From assembly GCF_025567415.1 (NCBI RefSeq), contig NZ_JAOQJV010000010.1:1-64000 (forward strand): a stretch of 64,000 nucleotides of DNA, given 5' to 3'. This document shows positions 35,353 through 43,700 of the stretch, piece after piece (positions within the stretch are counted from its first letter, which is position 1; each line of letters starts with the position of its first letter). Position numbers and translations under genes: made by a program. The DNA is from Claveliimonas ammoniilytica (lineage in GTDB: Bacteria > Bacillota > Clostridia > Lachnospirales > Lachnospiraceae). The notes beneath the pieces are model-generated. The model was not told where the DNA came from and did not search any database. It saw only the letters and a program-made list of their open reading frames with translations.

Positions 35353-36786
35353 ATGGCAAAACAGTATGAAACCGTTATTGGACTGGAAGTCCATGTAGAA
35401 CTTGCCACTAAGACGAAGATATTCTGCGGATGCAGTACAGCATTCGGGGGTGCACCAAATACACACACCTGTCCGGTATGTACCGGTATGCCGGGGTCTC
35501 TTCCGGTATTGAATAAACAGGTAGTAGAATATGCAGCTGCTATTGGTCTTGCAACCAACTGTGAGATTACACAGGTATGCAAATTCGACCGTAAGAATTA
35601 CTTCTATCCGGATAACCCACAGAACTATCAGATCTCGCAGCTGTATCTGCCGATCGCAAGAAACGGATATGTAGAGATCGAAGTTGGAGAGCAGAAGAAA
35701 AAGATTCGTATCCACGAAATGCATATGGAAGAGGATGCGGGTAAACTGGTGCATGACGAATGGGATGATACCTCTCTGGTAGACTATAACCGAAGCGGTG
35801 TGCCACTGGTAGAAATCGTATCCGAGCCGGATATGCGTTCAGCCGATGAAGTTATGGCTTATTTGGAAAAGCTTCGTCTGATCATTCAGTATCTGGGCGC
35901 ATCAGACTGTAAGCTTCAGGAAGGTTCCATGCGTGCTGACGTGAACCTGTCTGTTCGTGAAGTAGGGGCATCTGAATTCGGTACCCGTACAGAGATGAAG
36001 AACCTGAACTCTTTTAAAGCGATTGCAAGAGCCATTGACGGAGAGCGTCAGAGACAGATTGATTTAATAGAAGCAGGACGTGCAGTCGTACAGGAGACAA
36101 GGCGCTGGGATGACAATAAAGAATCATCGCATGCTATGCGTTCTAAAGAGGATGCACAGGACTATCGCTACTTCCCTGAACCGGATCTGGTGCCGATCGT
36201 GATCAGCGATGAATGGATCGCAGAGATCAAAGCCAGACAGCCAGAGTTCCGTACCGAGAAGCTGGAGCGCTACAACAGAGAGTTTGATATTCCACGTTAC
36301 GATGCAGAGATTATTACCAACTCTAAAAAGATGGCAGACATTTTCGAGGCGACAACAGCAATTTGTGGTAAGCCGAAGAAGGTGGCTAACTGGCTGATGG
36401 TAGAGACGTTGCGACTGTTGAAGGAACGCGGACAGGAACCGGAAGACATCTGCTTTGCACCGGAACATCTTGCAAAACTGATTGAACTTACCGAAGCTGG
36501 TACGATCAACAGCTCCGTAGCCAAGGAAGTATTTGAGAAGATCTTCGATGAGAACGTAGATCCTGAGAAATACGTAGAAGAAAAAGGTCTGAAGATCGTA
36601 CAGGATGACGGAGCACTGGAAGAAGTGCTGAAGAAGGTTATCGCAGACAATCCACAGGCCGTGGCTGACTATAAAGGCGGTAAAGAAAAAGCACTGGGAG
36701 CTCTGGTTGGACAGACGATGAAGGCAATGAAAGGCAAGGCCAATCCGGGAGCGGTTAATAAGAAGCTTCGTGAGATGTTAGCTTAA
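35353..36786 (+). CDS. gatB: Asp-tRNA(Asn)/Glu-tRNA(Gln) amidotransferase subunit B
   Basis: A 477-residue GatB. The N-terminal catalytic domain includes ETVIGLEVHVELATKTKIFC and the Zn-type cysteines in CGCS and THTCPVCTG. Further conserved blocks are RKNYFYPDNPQNYQISQLY and DYNRSGVPLVEIVSEPD. The C-terminal YqeY/GatB tail ends with NPGAVNKKLREMLA. The subunit activates the misacylated aspartyl/glutamyl-tRNA and amidates it. Last gene of the T-box operon; an inverted repeat follows. Confidence 0.97.
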   Translation: MAKQYETVIGLEVHVELATKTKIFCGCSTAFGGAPNTHTCPVCTGMPGSLPVLNKQVVEYAAAIGLATNCEITQVCKFDRKNYFYPDNPQNYQISQLYLPIARNGYVEIEVGEQKKKIRIHEMHMEEDAGKLVHDEWDDTSLVDYNRSGVPLVEIVSEPDMRSADEVMAYLEKLRLIIQYLGASDCKLQEGSMRADVNLSVREVGASEFGTRTEMKNLNSFKAIARAIDGERQRQIDLIEAGRAVVQETRRWDDNKESSHAMRSKEDAQDYRYFPEPDLVPIVISDEWIAEIKARQPEFRTEKLERYNREFDIPRYDAEIITNSKKMADIFEATTAICGKPKKVANWLMVETLRLLKERGQEPEDICFAPEHLAKLIELTEAGTINSSVAKEVFEKIFDENVDPEKYVEEKGLKIVQDDGALEEVLKKVIADNPQAVADYKGGKEKALGALVGQTMKAMKGKANPGAVNKKLREMLA

Positions 36787-36834
36787 GACAGAATGAGACA
36801 TTATTATTAACAGCATTATTATAGAAAAAACAGG

Positions 36835-36872
36835 CAGGCATTTAGGTATTTAGAAAAATATCTAAATGCCTG
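36835..36872. terminator. Hairpin after gatB
   Basis: Perfect 11-bp repeat CAGGCATTTAG / CTAAATGCCTG enclosing ATTTAG...CTAAAT-like inner sequence, tail TTGCGTTTTG on the + strand. It probably ends the aspS-gatCAB transcript. Its inner part resembles the palindrome 34 bp downstream (see the operator entry). Confidence 0.75.
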
Positions 36873-36905
36873 TTGCGTTTTGTGATGAGGTGTGTTATAA
36901 ACTAA

Positions 36906-36921
36906 TTAGAAATATTTCTAA
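36906..36921. promoter_or_regulatory. Palindromic operator upstream of the ArsR/SdpR-type gene
   Basis: TTAGAAATATTTCTAA is a perfect 16-bp palindrome 31 bp before the start of the ArsR-family regulator. It is the size and symmetry expected for a dimeric winged-helix repressor, so autoregulation is likely. A related TTTAGA...TCTAAA pair occurs in the hairpin at 36835-36872. Confidence 0.6.
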
Positions 36922-36952
36922 ATAGATTCATGACAGGTAAAGGATGGTGAAT

Positions 36953-37237
36953 ATGGGATTTGGAGAGACATTTAAAGCACTGTCAGATCCGGCACGCCGG
37001 GACATCCTTTCTTTATTGAGAGAAGGACGGATGTCGGCTGGAGAGATTGGAGCACATTTTGACATGACAGGTGCGACAATTTCTTACCATTTAAAAATAC
37101 TTAAAAAAGCCGGACTGGTCTTTGAGACCAGAGAAAAGAATTACATTTACTACACACTGAATACTTCTGTAGTTGAGGAAGTAATGCTCTGGCTGTCAGA
37201 GCTGAAAGGGGATGGAACTCATGCTGAAAGCAAATAA
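36953..37237 (+). CDS. ArsR-family autorepressor, SdpR-like
   Basis: A 94-residue winged-helix protein: FGETFKALSDPARRDILSLL, then the recognition region MSAGEIGAHFDMTGATISYH and the wing VFETREKNYIYYTLN. No metal-binding Cys pair is present, and the DPARRDIL / ATISYHL pattern matches the SdpR/autorepressor subgroup rather than metal sensors. I chose ATG 36953 because AAAGG lies 9 nt upstream; ATG 36944 is too close. It is immediately followed by an SdpI-like gene, as in the Bacillus sdpRI pair. Confidence 0.9.
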   Translation: MGFGETFKALSDPARRDILSLLREGRMSAGEIGAHFDMTGATISYHLKILKKAGLVFETREKNYIYYTLNTSVVEEVMLWLSELKGDGTHAESK

Positions 37238-37868
37238 AAAGTTTTTTATTGTAACGTGTATTATTACGATATTGCCAATATTAGTCGGACTGCTGTTATG
37301 GAATCAGCTGCCGGAACGGGTGGCGACACACTTTGGAACCGATGGTACACCGAATGGATACAGCAGTAAGTTGGTTGCGGTAATAGGGATTTATCTGTTT
37401 TGCCTGGCGATACATGTATTCTGTGCATTGGTGACCAGTGTGGATCCCAAAGGAAAGAATATCAGTCCGAAAGTTTATCGTCTGATCCTCTGTATCTGTC
37501 CGCTGGTATCTATTTATGCGGGTGTCACTGTTTATGGCAATGCACTTGACTATAAGGGCGTAAACAGTACAGTCTGGATAAATGCGTTGATGGCTGTGAT
37601 ACTGATCGTGGTCGGTAATTATCTGCCGAAATGCAGACAGAACTATACGATAGGTATTAAACTGCCATGGACACTGGCAGACGAAGAAAACTGGGATTAT
37701 ACGCACCGGATGGCTGGCAAATGGTGGATACTCGGCGGTGTGTTAACCTTTCTGGCTGGCTTTCAGTCATGGGTAGATCCGGTTTATGTGAGTCTGACGA
37801 TTATTATAATCGTGGCACTGATTCCGGCTGTAGCATCCTATCTGCATTTCAGAAAACACAGCTTATAA
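37221..37868 (+). CDS. SdpI-family membrane protein
   Basis: A 215-residue protein with about six membrane helices. The start is of the DUF1648/SdpI type: LPERVATHFGTDGTPNGYSS near residue 30, and the C-terminal SdpI motif GIKLPWTLADEENW followed by THRMAGKWW near 150. In Bacillus, SdpI gives immunity to the SdpC toxin and controls SdpR by membrane capture; here no toxin gene adjoins, so a general envelope-stress role is equally possible. It overlaps the regulator by 17 nt; AAAGGGG lies 9 nt before ATG 37221. Confidence 0.85.
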   Translation: MLKANKKFFIVTCIITILPILVGLLLWNQLPERVATHFGTDGTPNGYSSKLVAVIGIYLFCLAIHVFCALVTSVDPKGKNISPKVYRLILCICPLVSIYAGVTVYGNALDYKGVNSTVWINALMAVILIVVGNYLPKCRQNYTIGIKLPWTLADEENWDYTHRMAGKWWILGGVLTFLAGFQSWVDPVYVSLTIIIIVALIPAVASYLHFRKHSL

Positions 37869-37960
37869 ATAAGATTAGGAGAAATAATATCTGCATCTTA
37901 TCGACGGGTGCTATACTGTATATAGTATGTCAGAATAACAGATAAGATAAGGAGAAAGTT

Positions 37961-39373
37961 ATGAGTGGTTTTTTCGGAGTAGCATCGAAGGAAGATTGTG
38001 TACTGGAACTTTTCTACGGAGTGGATTACCATTCCCATCTGGGAACAAGACGTGGAGGTATGGCAGTTCATGGGGCGGACGGCTTCGACCGTGCAATCCA
38101 TAATATTGAAAATACACCGTTCCGAACCAAGTTTGACAAAGATGTCGGCAATATGAAAGGCAATATCGGTATTGGCTGTATCTCAGATTATGAACCGCAG
38201 CCACTGCTGTTCAGTTCTAAGATTGGAAGTTTTAGTCTTGCATTTGTCGGTAAAGTTAATAATTATGAGGAATTACTGGAAGACCTGTATAGCAGATCTA
38301 AGACACACTTTCAGGAAATGACGAATGGAACGGTCAATGTGACAGAACTGATCGCAGCATTGATCTGTGAGAAGGACAGCTTTGCGGAAGGTATCCGTTA
38401 TGTGCAGGATCTGGTGGATGGATCATTGAGTATGCTGTTGATGACCAAGGACGGAATTTATGCAGCAAGAGATAAGATGGGACGTACTCCGATCGTTGTA
38501 GGACATAAGGAAGGCGCATACTGTCTGTCATTTGAGAGCCATGCATATATTAATCTTGGATTTCAGGATTATAAAGAACTGGGACCTGGCGAAATCGTTT
38601 ATGTGACTCCGGAGAGTGTGGAGACATTGGTAGAACCTGGAAAGGAAATGAAGATCTGTTCCTTCCTGTGGGTATATTACGGATATCCGACATCTGCTTA
38701 TGAGGGTGTGAATGTAGAAGAGATGCGTTATCGTTGCGGAAGCATGCTTGCAAAACGTGACGGTGATTCTGTGCATCCGGATATCGTAGCAGGTGTACCG
38801 GATTCCGGTATTGCACACGCCATCGGATATGCCAATGAATCCGGCGTTCCGTATGCAAGACCATTCATCAAATATACACCAACCTGGCCGAGATCATTCA
38901 TGCCGACCAATCAGAGTCAGCGTAACCTGATCGCACGTATGAAGCTGATTCCGGTGAAAGCATTGATTGAAGATAAGAAGCTTCTACTCATCGATGATTC
39001 CATTGTCCGCGGCACACAGCTTCGTGAGACAACCGAATTTCTGTATCGCAGCGGCGCAAAGGAAGTTCATGTGCGTCCGGCTTGCCCGCCGATCATGTAC
39101 GGTTGTAAATATCTGAACTTCTCACGTTCCAGATCAGAGATGGAGCTGATCGCACGTCAGATGATCCAGAAGAGAGAAGGAGATAACTGCCCACAGGAAG
39201 TACTGGATGAATATGCAGATCCATGCACCTGTAAATATGAGCAGATGATCGAAGATATCCGGAAACAGCAGAACTTCACCACACTGAGATATCACAGACT
39301 GGATGATCTGCTGGCGTCTATCGGTATCGAGCCGTGTAAAGTATGTACATACTGCTTTAATGGTAAAGAATAA
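37961..39373 (+). CDS. PurF-like amidophosphoribosyltransferase paralogue without N-terminal Cys
   Basis: A 470-residue protein with an Ntn-glutaminase-like N-terminal half (HLGTRRGGMAVHG, RFKTKF region, GRTPIVVG) and a phosphoribosyltransferase C-terminal half with the PRPP loop LLLIDDSIVRGTQLRETT. PurF normally starts MCGIFGI or is processed to a free N-terminal Cys, the glutaminase nucleophile. This protein starts MSGFFGVASKEDC, so Ser2 replaces it. C-terminal cysteines (CTCKYE, CKVCTYCF) match Fe-S ligand positions of Bacillus PurF. It may be an ammonia-dependent enzyme or a PRPP-binding regulator rather than the main purine enzyme. No other pur genes are nearby. Confidence 0.85.
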   Translation: MSGFFGVASKEDCVLELFYGVDYHSHLGTRRGGMAVHGADGFDRAIHNIENTPFRTKFDKDVGNMKGNIGIGCISDYEPQPLLFSSKIGSFSLAFVGKVNNYEELLEDLYSRSKTHFQEMTNGTVNVTELIAALICEKDSFAEGIRYVQDLVDGSLSMLLMTKDGIYAARDKMGRTPIVVGHKEGAYCLSFESHAYINLGFQDYKELGPGEIVYVTPESVETLVEPGKEMKICSFLWVYYGYPTSAYEGVNVEEMRYRCGSMLAKRDGDSVHPDIVAGVPDSGIAHAIGYANESGVPYARPFIKYTPTWPRSFMPTNQSQRNLIARMKLIPVKALIEDKKLLLIDDSIVRGTQLRETTEFLYRSGAKEVHVRPACPPIMYGCKYLNFSRSRSEMELIARQMIQKREGDNCPQEVLDEYADPCTCKYEQMIEDIRKQQNFTTLRYHRLDDLLASIGIEPCKVCTYCFNGKE

Positions 39374-39410
39374 AATGGATGAACCGTGATACGGTAATTA
39401 AAAATAATGA

Positions 39411-39439
39411 TTGAAAATGGATGAAGCTTATGCTATAAT
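39411..39439 (+). promoter_or_regulatory. SigA-type promoter of antitoxin-like RNA 1
   Basis: TTGAAA (39411-39416), 17-bp spacer, perfect TATAAT (39434-39439). Transcription would begin near 39446 and run toward the small membrane-peptide gene. No open frame with a ribosome site follows, so it probably drives a small RNA. Confidence 0.8.
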
Positions 39440-39445
39440 CTTATT

Positions 39446-39530
39446 AGGCGATAAGCTGAAAGATTCTAATTCGTTCATAAGAACAAAAAACGAAATGCCT
39501 CGGAGCTGGCACTCCGAGGCATTTCTATTC
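39446..39530 (+). ncRNA. Antisense RNA 1, likely type I antitoxin
   Basis: Predicted RNA of about 85 nt from the promoter at 39411 to the bidirectional hairpin at 39492-39525. Its segment 39462-39478 can pair without interruption with the toxin mRNA over 17 bases at 39640-39656 (14 Watson-Crick plus 3 G-U), covering the GTG start codon. It also overlaps the toxin message through the shared terminator. Convergent RNAs sharing a bidirectional terminator, with interacting repeats at the toxin start, is the layout of the Fst/par locus. It contains a small GTTC-ATAA-GAAC hairpin. Not experimentally shown. Confidence 0.65.
39492..39525. terminator. Bidirectional terminator shared by toxin and antisense RNA
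   Basis: Perfect 14-bp stem (GAAATGCCTCGGAG with its complement), 6-nt loop. The minus-strand tail is GTTTTTTG (strong, for the toxin message); the + strand tail is TATTCCGTTTTT (weaker, for RNA 1). The same 14-bp stem recurs at 39889-39922. Confidence 0.9.
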
Positions 39531-39569
39531 CGTTTTTCCCAGGTGGATTAAGCCTGAGGCTGGACTATG

Positions 39570-39656
39570 CTACTTCTCTCTATCCAGCCATTTGCATATG
39601 TAGTAAGATACTACACCTGCCAATACAGAGAGAATAAATGATTCTAATCCATTCAC
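39570..39656 (-). CDS. 28-residue hydrophobic peptide, candidate type I toxin
   Basis: GTG-initiated peptide: MNGLESFILSVLAGVVSYYI then CKWLDREK. One transmembrane helix (about residues 4-24) with a short charged tail, like Fst, Ldr and other membrane toxins of type I systems. GGAGGTGAG ends 4 nt before the GTG. The ribosome site can be masked: an upstream CTCACCT (39686-39692 as AGGTGAG on the + strand) is complementary to AGGTGAG of the Shine-Dalgarno region. Promoter, terminator and antisense RNAs are all identifiable around it. Too short for ordinary gene finders. It could instead be a small regulatory membrane peptide; toxicity is inference. Confidence 0.75.
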   Translation of the reverse strand: MNGLESFILSVLAGVVSYYICKWLDREK

Positions 39657-39703
39657 GGCCTCACCTCCTATCTACTGCCTTGTATAGGTGAGACAGTAGA
39701 TAG
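39657..39703 (-). promoter_or_regulatory. Toxin leader with ribosome-site sequestering hairpin
   Basis: On the transcript, TCTCACCT near the 5' end pairs with AGGTGAG(G) of the ribosome site (7-8 bp). A second perfect 10-bp repeat, CTATCTACTG/CAGTAGATAG (39694-39703 with 39668-39677), crosses the first. Its outer arm straddles the predicted start of transcription, so it may be a DNA operator or form only in a longer transcript. Confidence 0.6.
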
Positions 39704-39732
39704 AGTATAACATGGTTTAAATAATTAAACAA
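39704..39732 (-). promoter_or_regulatory. SigA-type promoter of the toxin-like peptide
   Basis: Read on the minus strand: TTGTTT (39732-39727), 17-bp spacer, TATACT (39709-39704). Transcription would begin near 39697, only about 40 nt before the GTG start. Confidence 0.75.
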
Positions 39733-39780
39733 TATGAAAAGAAAAAGAAAAGTATTTTATACAAATAATAAAAATAAAAC

Positions 39781-39809
39781 TTGAAATATAGGATAATATA
39801 TGCTATATT
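39781..39809 (+). promoter_or_regulatory. SigA-type promoter of antisense-like RNA 2
   Basis: TTGAAA (39781-39786), 17-bp spacer ending TATGC, TATATT (39804-39809). It closely resembles the RNA 1 promoter (TTGAAA, 17 bp ending TATGC, TATAAT), suggesting duplication. Confidence 0.75.
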
Positions 39810-39815
39810 ACAGAT

Positions 39816-39927
39816 AGACAGAGAGTAATCCTGAGGCTGGATTTATGCTATTTCCCTCTGTCTAGCCATTTGCATATGTAGTATGAGTGAAATGCCTCGG
39901 AGTTGCCGCTCCGAGGCATTTCTGTTT
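39816..39927 (+). ncRNA. Antisense-like RNA 2, complementary to the 3' half of the toxin message
   Basis: Predicted RNA of about 110 nt. A hairpin TAGACAGAG/CTCTGTCTA (39815-39823 with 39856-39864) is followed by the same 14-bp terminator stem as above (39889-39922). Its span 39830-39883 is a close copy of 39553-39605, including 12 identical bases (39830-39841) and 20 identical bases (39864-39883). Because the toxin message is read from the other strand, RNA 2 is antisense to the toxin C-terminal codons and 3' region. It could be a trans-acting antitoxin encoded divergently from the toxin, or the decayed remains of a second locus (a fragment of the same peptide, SYYICKWLDRGK, is still readable on the minus strand). 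Confidence 0.6.
39889..39922. terminator. Second copy of the 14-bp terminator hairpin
   Basis: Stem arms 39889-39902 and 39909-39922 are identical in sequence to those at 39492-39525; only the loop differs (TTGCCG against CTGGCA). The tail TGTTTCTATA follows on the + strand. Confidence 0.85.
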
Positions 39928-40043
39928 CTATATACAAATCCTAAAATAACTCTAAATTGTGAAATCGGGGAATGTTTTTCTGACGCATCTAATGTTATAC
40001 TAAATATATCTTTAAATTCCAAATTACTGGTACGGAGGGACTT

Positions 40044-40748
40044 ATGAAAGATTTTGTGAAATTGGACGATGTCCGTAAGATATATCATATGGGTGAAGTT
40101 GAAATCGCTGCAGCTGATGGCATTTCTTTTCAGATAGAAAAGGGAGAGTTTGCAGTTGTAGTTGGTCCAAGTGGAGCAGGAAAGACAACAGTACTGAATA
40201 TCCTTGGCGGCATGGATGCGGCAACATCCGGTCAGGTGCTGGTAGATGGAGTAGATATTGCAAAGTATTCTGCAAAGCAGCTGACAGCTTACCGAAGAGA
40301 TGATATCGGATTTGTATTTCAGTTCTATAACTTGATTCCGAATCTGACTGCATTGGAGAATGTAGAACTTGCGCTTCAGATCTGTAAGGATCCGTTACCG
40401 GCAGAAGAGGTGTTGCGGGAGGTAGGACTTGGTGACAGATTGAAGAATTTCCCGGCACAGCTTTCCGGAGGTGAGCAGCAGAGGGTATCAATTGCGAGAG
40501 CGTTGGCGAAGAATCCGAAGCTTCTGCTCTGTGATGAGCCGACAGGAGCCCTGGACTATAATACAGGTAAGGCGATTTTGAAACTGCTCCAGGATACCTG
40601 TAGAGAAAAGGGGATGACGGTAATCCTGATTACGCACAACTCGGCAATCGCACCAATGGCAGACCGGGTGATCCAGATTAAGAATGGTAAGGTATCGAAG
40701 ATGACGTTGAATCCGCATCCGGTATCAGTCGAGACGATAGAATGGTAG
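40044..40748 (+). CDS. LolD/MacB-type ABC transporter ATPase
   Basis: A 234-residue ATPase: Walker A GPSGAGKTT (about 42), Q-loop FVFQFYNLIP, signature AQLSGGEQQR (about 138), Walker B LLLCDEPTGALD (about 160) and H-loop LITHNSA. The short C-terminal extension is usual for MacB-like exporters. GGAGGGA precedes the ATG. It pairs with the very large FtsX-type permease 10 nt downstream. Confidence 0.94.
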   Translation: MKDFVKLDDVRKIYHMGEVEIAAADGISFQIEKGEFAVVVGPSGAGKTTVLNILGGMDAATSGQVLVDGVDIAKYSAKQLTAYRRDDIGFVFQFYNLIPNLTALENVELALQICKDPLPAEEVLREVGLGDRLKNFPAQLSGGEQQRVSIARALAKNPKLLLCDEPTGALDYNTGKAILKLLQDTCREKGMTVILITHNSAIAPMADRVIQIKNGKVSKMTLNPHPVSVETIEW

Positions 40749-40758
40749 GAGCTTGGAT

Positions 40759-43700
40759 ATGAAGACTACGACGATTGAATTTTTCAGAGAGATTAAAAAA
40801 AGCTCGGGACGTTTTGTGTCGATTCTGTTTATTGTGGCGCTTGGTGTTGCATTTTTCTCTGGAATCCGTGCTTCGGAACCGGATATGCGTGTGACAGGAG
40901 ATGCGTATTTTGACCAGGCGAATCTGATGGATATCAAGGTTATCAGTACACTGGGATTGACAAAAGATGATGTGAAAGCATTCGAAGGACTGGACAGTAT
41001 CGATAAAGCAGAAGGCGCATATAGTGGGGATTTTCTGAATTATGATGGGGAGAAACAGCGTGCGTTGCATGTGATGTCGTTGTCTGAGGATATGAATCAG
41101 ATTACGGTTACAGAAGGAAGACTTCCGGAGAAGTCTGGCGAATGTCTGGCAGATGACGAGAGCACCTATAAGGTCGGAGATAAGATCAAGCTTACGTCCG
41201 GTACGGAAGACCCGGTTACAGATACACTGGCAACAGATGAACTTACTGTGGTTGGCACAGGGAACAGTCCGTATTATATATCTTACGGCAGAGGCAGTAC
41301 GACGATCGGTAACGGAAGTCTGTCAGCATTTCTTGTGGTTCCGAGGGAGACATTTACACAGGACGTGTACACAGAATGCTATCTGTTAGTAAAGGGAGCG
41401 AAAGCGTGTATTGCTTATACAGATGAATACGAAGATCTGATAGATGATGCTATGGATGATGTGAAGGAACTCTCCAATGATCGGGGAATCATCAGGAGAC
41501 GGGAACTGGTCGATGATGCTACCAGAGAGCTGGATCAGGCGAAGATAGATCTGAAAGAGGGAAAAGCGAAGGCAGAACAGGAATTATCAGATGCGGAGAC
41601 ACAGATAGCGGATGCAGAAAGTCAGCTGGCAGATGCGAAAGAAAAGATCAGAAGCGGCAGGGCTCAGATAGAGGAAGCAAAGAATACGCTGACACAGAAA
41701 CAGCAGGAGCTGGATCAGGCAAAAGCAAAATATGCAGATGGTGTGCAGCAATTACAGGATGGACGTGCTCAATATGAAGCAGGGAAGACTGCATTTGAAG
41801 CAGGAAAGCCAGAGGCAGAACAGAAGATTACAGAAGGCGAAGCAGCTCTTGAACAGATTCAGGCGGGGATTGATATCTGCAATAATGGATTAGAGGCACT
41901 CAAAGATATGTGTGGTAATGATGAATCCATTTATGGAAATCCGAATACAGAGATAGGAGCACAATACGCTGGACTGGTGCAGCAGCTGGAGGGATTGGAG
42001 CAGCAGAAAACAGAGCTTTCAGCTCAACTGCAGATGGCAAAAGATCAGCTCGCTTCTGCGGAACAGCAGCTTTCAGATACGAAAGCCGCACTGGATGCAT
42101 CTGAGGCAGCGCTGGCGTCAGTACCGGCGCAGCTGACAAGTGGACAGGAGCAGATTAATGCCGGCTGGCAAGAACTGTCGGAGAAGGAACAGGAACTGGA
42201 AAAAGGGATGTCTGAGATTACGGAAAATGAGAATAAGATCTCAGATGCAAAACAAGATTTGGAAGAAGGCAGAACAAAAGCAGCACAGGATATTGCGGAT
42301 GGGGAAGATAAGATTGCAGATGGTGAGAAAAAGATCGATGATATCCCGGAGGCAGAATGGTATATTTATGACAGAAGTACATTGCCGGAGTACAATGGTT
42401 ATGGGGAGAATGCAGATCGGATGAAGGCTATAGGAAAAGTCTTCCCGGTATTGTTCTTCTTGGTAGCCGCTCTGATCAGTCTTACCGGTATGACTCGTAT
42501 GGTAGAAGAACAACGAGTACAGATTGGTACGATGAAAGCACTTGGATATCGCAGATCAACAATTGCTATGAAGTATATTGGTTATGCGTTTTTGGCAACT
42601 ATCACCGGAAGTATTCTCGGAGTGTTGGTTGGTGAGAAGATTTTGCCGTATATAATCATTTATTCATATGGTATTTTATATCATCACATTCCGGAGATTC
42701 TGGTGCCATATGTGCCGTCATACGGTATTATGGCATCGGCAGCAGCAATTGTGTGCACTTTGATGGCAACAATTTTTGCCTGCTATAAGGAACTGGGAGC
42801 ACAGCCGTCTGAGCTGATGCGTCCTCCGGCTCCTAAAGTAGGAAAAAGGGTTTTCATGGAACAGATTCCGTTTATATGGAAACGATTGAATTTCTCGTGG
42901 AAATCTACAGTACGCAATTTGATGCGGTATAAAAAGCGCTTCTTTATGACAATATTTGGCATTGGTGGCTGTATGGCGCTGATGATCGTGGGATATGGAC
43001 TTAGGGATTCTGTATATGAGATTGCAGATATACAGTATTCTGAGATCCAGCTTTATGACGGTCAGATCGTGCTGCAGGAAGATTTGGATGAGCAGGATCG
43101 AGAACACCTGAATACATTTTTGGATACGGACAAAGACGTAGTGTCTTATATGGATGCTTATATGAAGAGCATTACACTTAAGAATGGAAAGAAAGAGCGT
43201 CAGGCTTACATTACGGTGTTTGGAGATGTGAAAAATATAGGACGGTATGTAGATTTTCACGACCGGAAATCAGGTGAGAAATACAAACTGACAGATGATG
43301 GCGTGATCATCAGTGAAAAGACTGCTAAGCTTCTAAACGCTAAAGTGGGAGATCGTATCACGATTCAGGATGAGAAAAACGGCGATAAAGAACTTACCAT
43401 TTCTCATATATGTGAGAATTATATGGGACATTATATCTATATGACACCAGCTTATTATAATAAGGTGTTTGGTACAATGCCGGAGTATAACAGTGTTTTG
43501 TTTGAAACGGATGATTCTTATAGCCAGACACAGGTAGAAGACGTTGGCGAGAAGATTATGAAACGGGATGAAGTTTTAAGTATCAGCTATGTTCATGATA
43601 TTCAGGAACAGTTGGATGAAATGCTGTCCAGCCTTAATCTTGTTATTATTGTATTGATCATTTCAGCAGGAATGCTGGCATTTGTTGTACTTTATAATCT

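Noticed and set aside
39840..39891. An intact second copy of the toxin peptide at the RNA 2 locus
   Set aside because: Only the last 12 or so codons are readable on the minus strand; there is no start codon or ribosome site before them.
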